From Gari tellinella (Eukaryota > Mollusca > Bivalvia > Cardiida > Psammobiidae), in contig OV277858.1 in the NCBI GenBank assembly GCA_922989275.2, forward strand, positions 99,620,794 to 99,684,793: a stretch of 64,000 nt of DNA, written 5' to 3'. Of the stretch, positions 57,791 to 64,000 are shown piece after piece. A program made the position numbers and the translations under genes. Position 1 is the first letter of the stretch. Each line of letters starts with the position of its first letter. The notes under the pieces were generated by a model. The model was not told the DNA's origin. It did not search any database and saw only the letters and a program-made list of their open reading frames with translations.

Positions 57791-57899
57791 TATATAACAC
57801 GGTCAATGTAGTACTTTCGTTTGCTTGAAATGTCTCACGCTTTTATTTATAGATGTACATGTAATTTTTTTTATTTTTTTTTTTTATTTTTTTTTTCAG

Positions 57900-58025
57900 G
57901 CCTTGTCAGTAAGGACCTCATTTATTGTCCCCGTCATAGGTGCGTCGGGGTCAGGGAGCCATCCACCGACACACCTTACAAATACATATAATAACATTGT
58001 GGCTGACAAAGCTCCAAACATGTAA
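57900..58025 (+). CDS. candidate terminal exon, unrecognised product
   Basis: A 30-bp T-rich tract ending in TTTTTTCAG precedes an open frame that begins ALSVRTSFIVPVIGASGSGS, continues with a Thr/Asn-rich segment and stops after APNM at TAA. The composition (no repeats, Gly/Ser hinge, hydrophobic FIVPVIGA) looks coding. A family B MITE sits 20 bp after the stop, which would place it in a 3' untranslated region. An internal TCA|GTAAGG at about 57908 could instead be a donor of a micro-exon. I do not recognise the protein. Confidence 0.35.
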   Translation, partial: ALSVRTSFIVPVIGASGSGSHPPTHLTNTYNNIVADKAPNM

Positions 58026-58045
58026 TTGATACATAGCAACAGACG

Positions 58046-58305
58046 CAGGGCTGTCATGAGTTGACATGAAAAATCCTAAGATTTCGAAATTTGCATTTCT
58101 CAATTGCGAATTTACGAATCGTATCTCTACCCCATAGCCTGTTTCTAGTTTGTTGACACGTGACTACATGTACTTAAAGCAGGCTGGAAGTAAAGCAGAA
58201 TGCGCCTTATGGCGCATTCTGCTTTACTTTCAGCCTGCTTTGAGCTACCAAGTTCTAGAAAAAAATCCGAAGATTTAGGAAAAATCCGGAGAAATGGCAG
58301 CCCTG
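58046..58305 (+). mobile_element. family B MITE 20 bp after a candidate stop codon
   Basis: CAGACG|CAGGGCTGTCAT ... ATGGCAGCCCTG|CAGACG, core 2 at about 58175-58248. Confidence 0.95.
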
Positions 58306-58311
58306 CAGACG

Positions 58312-58728
58312 CCTGTATTGAGAAAGAATAATGTCTGTTCCACTTTAGCTTTACAAAAATGCGACCGTATCAATTTAAAGGCAGTATGTAAGCCAAAATA
58401 GCGCATTTTTCAAACCTGAATATTCAGGCAGATACGTAATCTAAACATATAAAAAGAAGTAATCCGCGATGATAATGGAGGCAATAAATCTGACAAACAC
58501 ATGAATTTGGTGGTAAAAAGTCGACTTTTAAATCGGTTCAACGACGGACATTTTCCGAGTTCGTTCGGCTTGCGCCCGGTAAAGATGTTTTCATAGCTCA
58601 TTATTAGTGTTTTCTTCTGACTTGACATAGTTATTTTTAGATTGGAACATTCTAAAACTTTAAAAGGGATGAGTATTCCCTACATCCAGCAAGAAACATT
58701 GATAGCTGTATTTATTGTGCGCAGTATA
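58312..58728. other. no feature recognised
   Basis: Would be 3' UTR or intergenic if the candidate exon at 57900 is real; no clear AATAAA signal close by. Confidence 0.35.
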
Positions 58729-58945
58729 CAGTAGAGAATACATTTTTCTTTCCCGTTTAAACGCAAACGCAATACACGTAACTGTGGAAATTTACTTTTG
58801 GAAGTTTTAACTATTATTTTTTAATCTGAGTAGCAAATAGGTTGGAGCCTGATCAAACGCCGGGTTACCCGGCGTCTGACCTGGCTCCAATCTGTTTGCA
58901 ATGGAAATAATAGTTTTGTATACAAATGCGTTTATTGGGAGAGAC
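58729..58945 (+). mobile_element. family A MITE, right end lost
   Basis: TA|CAGTAGAGAATAC start, hairpin GGAGCCTGATCAAACGCCGG and partner present; sequence departs after GCGTTTATTGGGAG into a tRNA-like segment. Confidence 0.82.
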
Positions 58946-59048
58946 TAAAATATCAGTAAAGTTAGCGCAGCGGTCTCGTGCTGCACGGGAACCATACTTA
59001 TCTCAAGTAGGAAAGTGTACGATGATGTAGTCGATGTTACCTTGCTTA

Positions 59049-59294
59049 CAGTGGAGAAAATGTTATTCTTTCCCAATAAACGCGTTAACGCTAAAACCGT
59101 GATTTCAATTGCAAACAGTTTGGAGCAGATCAGACGCCGGGTAACCCGGCGTCTGATCACGCATCAAACTGTTTGCCGCTCAGACTAACATGAATGGTCA
59201 GAATTGTCTAAAGGTTGTCCATTTATGCGTATTATTGCGATGCGTTTGCGTTTCGTTTGCGTTTAAACGGGAAAGAATAACGTTTTCTCAATCG
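59049..59294 (-). mobile_element. family A MITE
   Basis: TA|CAGTGGAGAAAATG start, hairpin present, mutated right end TTTTCTCAATCG. Confidence 0.85.
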
Positions 59295-59628
59295 TTACCT
59301 TAATGGTTATGAACTATTCTGTTCTAAAAATAACCCAGACAAGTCAAGAAAATCGGATCGATCTCGTGACTCTTATTCGACCTTGCGAAAACTCTCGGAA
59401 GCCGACACGAAGATTTGTTATGTAAACAAAAAGCTTATTTTTCCAACCATCTCGATAAGAAATCGGCACATTTATTTATGGTTCTTAAAGAAAAGGGGGC
59501 ATGTTTCAGGCATCTGACAACGGATTTCGCTTAGTTTTAATACATATATAGAAAATGTTCTTATATAAGAAATTGCTCGATTTAAACATACATTTGGGCG
59601 ACATTCTGGCTTTAAAGCAAGCTTTTAA

Positions 59629-59853
59629 CTTTCACTGGAAATCGCGCCAAAATGCAACTTTTCAAACAGTTGGATCCTGATCAGACACCGCGTCTGGTCA
59701 GGATCCATACTGTTTGACACTGATATCCACATTTTTTCAGTCTAAAAAGCCTTAAATTTGACTTGAAAAAGTATTACAGACGAACTTATCAATGCAGACG
59801 AGTTTTGACGGTTAGGGGGAAAAAGCAGACGATGACACTTGGCAGTGAAATTG
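59629..59853. mobile_element. family D MITE
   Basis: TTAA|CTTTCACTGG ... GGCAGTGAAATTG|TTAA; hairpin GGATCCTGATCAGACACCGC with partner at 59665-59718. Confidence 0.82.
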
Positions 59854-60080
59854 TTAAATTTCAGATTAGACGTCGTACAGCAAATGCACGTATTTGTTTT
59901 TCATTGTTATTGATTGAGAGGGACACAACAATGGATAGCAATTGTGAGCTGCGATAAAATCAGTTTCATGAAATAAAATTTAAAAAGCGTAGAAATTGTT
60001 TTTTGATTTCTTTATTCTCATCAACTCTTATCGAAAACTTGCCTCGATATGGCACTAGTGGGTATCATTATTACAATATA

Positions 60081-60326
60081 CAGTGGAGAATCTGTTATTC
60101 TTTCCCGTTTAAACGAAACGAAACGCAAACGCAACACACTAAAACGTAGACAAGTAATTTTTTTTGACAATTCTGATAATTATTTTTTATCTTGGTGGCA
60201 AACAGTTTAGAGCCTGATCAGACGCCGGGTAACCCGGCGTCTGATCTGGCTCCAAACTGTTTGCAATAGAAATAATAGTTTTAGCGTAAACGCGTTTATT
60301 GGGAAATAATAACAGATTCTCCACTG
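60081..60326 (+). mobile_element. family A MITE, first of a head-to-tail cluster
   Basis: TA|CAGTGGAGAATC to GATTCTCCACTG|TA, followed within 3 bp by another copy. Confidence 0.94.
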
Positions 60327-60328
60327 TA

Positions 60329-60522
60329 CAATGGAGGAGACGTTATTCTTTCCCATCAAACGCGTTCATGCTAAAACTATATAGTCAATTGCAAACAGTT
60401 TGGAATCAGATCAGATGACGAGATATCCCGGCGTCTGATCAGGCTACAAACTGTTTTTCACGCAGAGTAAATGGATTGGCTTAAATTGCCTAAAGATGTT
60501 TTTTCTACAATCAATTACATTA
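60329..60522 (-). mobile_element. family A MITE, right end lost
   Basis: CAATGGAGGAGACG start and hairpin GGAATCAGATCAGATGACG with partner; runs directly into the next copy. Confidence 0.8.
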
Positions 60523-60773
60523 CAGTAAATAGAGAATCTGTTATTCTTTCCCGTTTAAACGCAAACGTACGCAAACGCAAAGCACTAAAACGTAGAAAAT
60601 ATTTTTTTTTTGGACTATTCTGATATTTCATGTTTATCTTGGTGGCAAACAGTTTGGAGCCTGATCAGACGCCGGGTTACCCGGCGTCTGATCTGGCTCC
60701 AAACTGTTTGCACTGCAAATAATAGTTTTAGCGTAAACGCGTTTATTGGGAAAGAATAACAGATTCTCCACTG
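60523..60773 (+). mobile_element. family A MITE
   Basis: CAGTAAATAGAGAATC (terminal repeat with a small insertion) to GATTCTCCACTG|TA. Another short family fragment follows at 60790-60825. Confidence 0.92.
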
Positions 60774-60829
60774 TACATGTGTCTGTTTTTAAACGGGAAA
60801 GAATGCCATCTTCTTCATTGCAGTTGCAA

Positions 60830-61288
60830 TTGGTTGTTGGTCTACATGAATAAAGTGTATCACAATAGTTTCATAGGAATTCTCACTTTGTAGGTAATAA
60901 ATGCATTTGTACCAAACACTTGTTCGCTATTTTTGTTTGAACGGAAACAATGAATCTCTCTACGCTGTTTACACAGGGCAAACAGTTTGGACCCATATAT
61001 CTTAAAATTCTACATTTTTATAGCGTTTTGTTTAAATTGGAACGAACAAATTTTTCGATCTGTTATAACTGTTATATCTGTCACTCGCTCTACCAACTGC
61101 GCTTCCAAGACAGAAAATGTAGCATACAACCTTTACATTATGTAGGGTACATGTACATAAAATATTTTTAATGTAACATCCATTCATGACCAGACAGATA
61201 AAACCGCCTTTTGTGAAAGAATCAAGATCTTTGTAGCTCAAATGGGCTCCAAATAACCGGCTATAAATTACATTTACATAATTCGCCT
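60830..61288. other. no gene recognised
   Basis: A 73-codon frame at 60950-61171 lacks coding character; GGGCAAACAGTTTGGACCC at 60976 is a core-1 scrap. Confidence 0.4.
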
Positions 61289-61292
61289 TTAA

Positions 61293-61761
61293 CCCTTACC
61301 GCAATAGAAGCACACTTTGGTGCATTCAGACCACTACTCTGCTGTATAAATAAGTTCCAATTTCATTCAACAGTTTAGCTGATCGTATTTCATCGCTCTT
61401 ATGGTCAATCATTGTATCAATCATTCATTCATTTATTCATTTGTTCATTCATTCATTTACTCATTTGTTCAATCATTCCTATGTGTTTTGTTGGTTGCTT
61501 TGCATTGTGTTGTATGTATGTGACTATGTTTTCTTGTTTATTTATTTCTTATATTTTCATCATGTATGGTGGTCAAATAAAAGCAAACAAACAGTCATGA
61601 ATCTGTGTCATGAGGAATATTTACGCTATGCTAGCAGATGGTAGCTTACAGCAGATTGAAAGTAAAGCAGAATGTGCCTTAAGGCACATTCTGCTTTACT
61701 TTCAATCCGCTTTAAGTAGTCACTAATTTCCGAAACTAGAAACAGGCTATGGGGTAAAGGG
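61293..61761. mobile_element. family C MITE with ~200-bp insertion
   Basis: CTTTAA|CCCTTACC ... GGGGTAAAGGG with core 2 at about 61645-61714. The interior is interrupted by a CATT-rich microsatellite and AT-rich sequence at 61400-61590. Confidence 0.82.
61408..61490. repeat. CATT microsatellite
   Basis: Repeated ATTCATTCATTT/TTCATTCATTTACTC inside a family C MITE. Confidence 0.9.
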
Positions 61762-61836
61762 TTGATTATCGGCCTCTTTTTATGACAGTCCAGTGTCGCT
61801 GTGCTGTAAACTCATCCTTTTAAAAAATCAGTGTTT

Positions 61837-62064
61837 CAACCCTACAGCCCACTGTAGAGATTACTGATTACATATGCAACCAGTGTAGACCCTGATCAGA
61901 GGGCTCCTATAAGAGTCCTCTGATCAGGGTCTGCACTGTTTAGTATAATCATTGGTTTTTGTTGTCATATCATAAATACAACAGTAGACTGGCTAAAAAT
62001 GCATGTAATAGAAGAGTCCAAATGGGTTATAAATACCCACTAGAGATATTTAGGGAGGAAAGGG
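61837..62064. mobile_element. family G MITE
   Basis: CAACCCTACAGCCC ... GGAGGAAAGGG|TTAA; perfect-type hairpin GTGTAGACCCTGATCAGAGG ... at 61877-61941. Confidence 0.82.
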
Positions 62065-62102
62065 TTAAATCGACACCCCTTTAACACTTTCATGATCAAA
62101 TC

Positions 62103-62378
62103 CAGGGCTTCCATAAGTTGAAATGAAAATCCTAAGATTTCAAATGAAAATCCTAAGATTTCCCAATTTGCATTTTTCAAGTGCGATTTTACGAATCGTA
62201 CATTTACCCCATAGCCTTTTTTCTTGTTTTGTTCACATGCGACTACTTAAAGCAGGCTGTAAGTAAAGCAGAATGCGCATTAGGGCGCATTCTGCTTTAC
62301 TTTCAGCCTGCTTTAAGCTACCATGTACTTGGAAAAAATCCGGAGATTTAGGAAAAATCCGGAGAAATGGCAGCCCTG
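62103..62378 (+). mobile_element. family B MITE with 6-bp target duplication
   Basis: CAAATC|CAGGGCTTCCAT ... ATGGCAGCCCTG|CAAATC, core 2 at about 62246-62318. An internal 22-bp segment (AAATGAAAATCCTAAGATTT) is tandemly doubled near the left end. Confidence 0.95.
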
Positions 62379-62401
62379 CAAATCTATCGTGAGGATTTTA
62401 A

Positions 62402-62610
62402 TCCCCTCAGCCATTGTCGTCTACTTCAATGTTGTTGCCTGCGATAACGTTTCAACGGTAGCTTTAAGGCAGTATAACTGACGTCATGTCAAAAAGCGCG
62501 GTTGCAAACGGATTTTATCCTGATCAGACGCCGCGTTTACGCCGCGTCTGATCAGGATCCAAACTGTTTACAAACGCGCTTTTTTATCGCGCCATAAAAA
62601 GTGAAAAGGT
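62402..62610. mobile_element. family D MITE
   Basis: TTAA|TCCCCTCAGCC start, hairpin CCTGATCAGACGCCGCG ... at 62517-62566, right end AAAAGTGAAAAGG|TTA. Confidence 0.8.
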
Positions 62611-62712
62611 TACAGTTCTTATACAACGGTTTACGTTTACTCAGTTTAACGCCTTCTTTGTCAGGGTGCGACACCTTTCAGTAACACCTCATTAAATGTC
62701 ATCGTCATTAAA

Positions 62713-62952
62713 CCCTTTCATAATCAAATTTATCGTGAGATTGTTACCTCTTCACCGCTAAATTGTCGTCTGCTTCAATATTGTTGTCTGCTATGTCGTT
62801 TCAAAGATGACTTTAAGGCAGTATGACTGAAGAAATTTCAAAACGAGTGTCAAACAGTTTTGAGCCTGATCAGACGCCGCGTGAACGCGGCGTCTTATCA
62901 GGATCCAAACTGTTTGCAAACGCGTCTTTTGGCGTCATTGACAGTGAAAGGG
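62713..62952. mobile_element. family D MITE
   Basis: TTAA|ACCCTTTCATAATC ... TGACAGTGAAAGGG|TTAA; hairpin at 62851-62925. Confidence 0.88.
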
Positions 62953-62956
62953 TTAA

Positions 62957-63299
62957 TGTTTCTTTTGTTAATGGTGCATATTGACCTTTTAAAAACAATG
63001 TTGTAAGCCATTGTAATCTTCTGATAGATATTCAAAGTGGACAGAGTTTGATATATAAGTACCCAGCAAGGGAATAATTAATATAAGCTGATGTTACGAA
63101 TATCAATGGATTGAAAATTTATAACACATGAACTAAAAGTGGTACCTCACCCAATATCACGATTATTATTTATTCAAACAAATGGTGTATATAAAAGTAC
63201 ATTTTGAATATAGCTTTATGACATGAAAACTTATGAAATAAAACTTCATGGACCAATAGATTATATATTTTATCCTTTGTCTGCCGATCATGATCTTAC
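62957..63299. other. no feature recognised
   Basis: AT-rich single-copy sequence. Confidence 0.4.
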
Positions 63300-63622
63300 T
63301 GGCAGTTGCAAACAAAATCGGTTCCGCATGAGACGCCGCGTACAGAGGAGTCAGGGGCCCGTTTCATAAAACTTCGTACGGCAAATGTTGTCGTAAGTCA
63401 GATTATAAAACTCTGAATTATTATTTATTTCTCCATCTAATCCTGTCTTGTGACATCGTTTTGGAATCGTCTTGAAAAGACGATTCCAAAAAGATGTCAC
63501 AAGACAGGATTAGATAGAGAAATTATAGATTAAATGTATTTTAAAGTTTTGACGTACGACAACATTTGTCGTAAGATGTTTTATGAAACGGGGCCCTGAT
63601 CTGGATCCAAACTGTTTGTCTT
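63300..63622. mobile_element. core-1 hairpin interrupted by a family H MITE
   Basis: The left arm (GCAAACAAAATCGGTTCCGC, GAGACGCCGCG) ends at 63351 and the right arm (ATCTGGATCCAAACTGTTTG) resumes at 63599. Confidence 0.75.
63352..63598. mobile_element. family H palindromic MITE
   Basis: CAGGGGCCCGTTTCATAAAA ... TTTATGAAACGGGGCCCTG, 247 bp, inserted at the tip of a core-1 hairpin. Confidence 0.9.
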
Positions 63623-63766
63623 TTGTCTTAAGTATTCTTATATATATATATATAAACGCATTGGGAAATAAAAGTTTAAAAAATCCAGTGAATGTCTTCA
63701 ACCTTTTTTACTTAATTTACTCGTTCTGAGTTTCTTTCCTTTAAATATATAGAGGATATTGAATGA

Positions 63767-63892
63767 GTGTTTTTCAGTAATGAATTTATTGAACGAGTTG
63801 GATAAAAATGATATTTTGCGAGCCTTGGCGAGCAACATATCATTTTTATCCAACGAGTTCAATAAATTTATTACTGAAAAAACACGAATTTA
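63767..63892. mobile_element. palindromic MITE, ~52-bp arms
   Basis: GTGTTTTTCAGTAATGAATT pairs with AATTTATTACTGAAAAAACAC; loop GCGAGCCTTGGCGAGC. Confidence 0.8.
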
Positions 63893-64000
63893 ATATCCTA
63901 TTTATCACATAAACACCAAATGACACGAAAATCCGAAAGGTCTTACTTTCACTTTTGCCCTCGACTCTTAGGTAAACGATTCGTCATAGGTGTTATTCGG

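Noticed and set aside
14838..61941. GC-rich hairpins as transcription terminators
   Set aside because: They are MITE cores repeated in many families in an animal genome, without adjoining T tracts or operons.

Overview
This is non-coding-dominated DNA from an animal nuclear genome. Host coding sequence is split into short exons with GT/AG introns, the window is AT-rich, and most of it is miniature inverted-repeat transposable elements (MITEs), a truncated LINE, tRNA-derived SINE-like pieces, satellites and microsatellites. The repeat style (several families built around one GATCAGACGCCG hairpin, CAGGGCTGCCAT elements, poly-unit repeats opening with GTCCGTCCG) resembles bivalve mollusc genomes, perhaps a heterodont. 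That species guess comes from memory of repeat style, not a search. Nothing prokaryotic was seen.

The one gene recognised with confidence is on the + strand: five exons (12588-12647, 13915-14004, 15037-15140, 24810-24877, 25192-25250) whose splice phases join into one 126-codon frame. They encode the C-terminal part of a class IIb histone deacetylase domain (HDAC6/HDAC10 type), including the zinc-ligand Asp in AGFDAG and the catalytic Tyr in EGGY. Upstream exons were not found and probably lie beyond the left edge or in stretches I could not read as exons. The last readable exon runs into a CAGGGCTGCC MITE that supplies its final codons and stop. A second, weaker candidate is a terminal exon at 57900-58025.

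Layout. 0-4.8 kb: old repeat fragments and a palindromic MITE. 4.8-9.15 kb: a family A MITE split by a 4.1-kb foldback element whose two 1.88-kb arms each carry eight ~176-bp subrepeats. 10.4-12.2 kb: small MITE and a 5'-truncated LINE on the minus strand (FADD reverse-transcriptase motif, C-terminal zinc knuckle). 12.3-25.4 kb: the deacetylase exons with MITE-filled introns. 25.6-41.6 kb: nested MITEs, tandem repeats at 31.4-32.8, 34.6-36.0 and 37.1-38.4 kb, and a 1.2-kb inverted-terminus element at 28.06-29.28 kb. 44.7-49.5 kb: a tandem duplication of a ~2.2-kb element, one copy carrying an extra MITE. 49.6-64 kb: dense MITEs, many intact.

MITE families are named here as follows. A: CAGTGGAGAA ends, TA target, ~20 copies. 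B: CAGGGCTGCCAT ends, 6-bp target duplication. C, D, G, N, Q: ends of the type TTAA|CCCTTT or TTAA|CTCTTT, piggyBac-like. E: CAGTGCTCCCTCC ends. F: CAGTGAAACCCCTC ends. H: GGGGCCCGTTTCATAAA ends. P: CTCCGAGGTTATAAAGC ends. Two palindromic cores recur across families with unrelated ends: core 1 (GCAAACAG...GATCAGACGCC..., in A, D, E, N, Q and in altered form G) and core 2 (AAAGCAGG...AGTAAAGCAGAATGCGCC..., in B, C, F). This modular use of hairpins is the most unusual property of the window.
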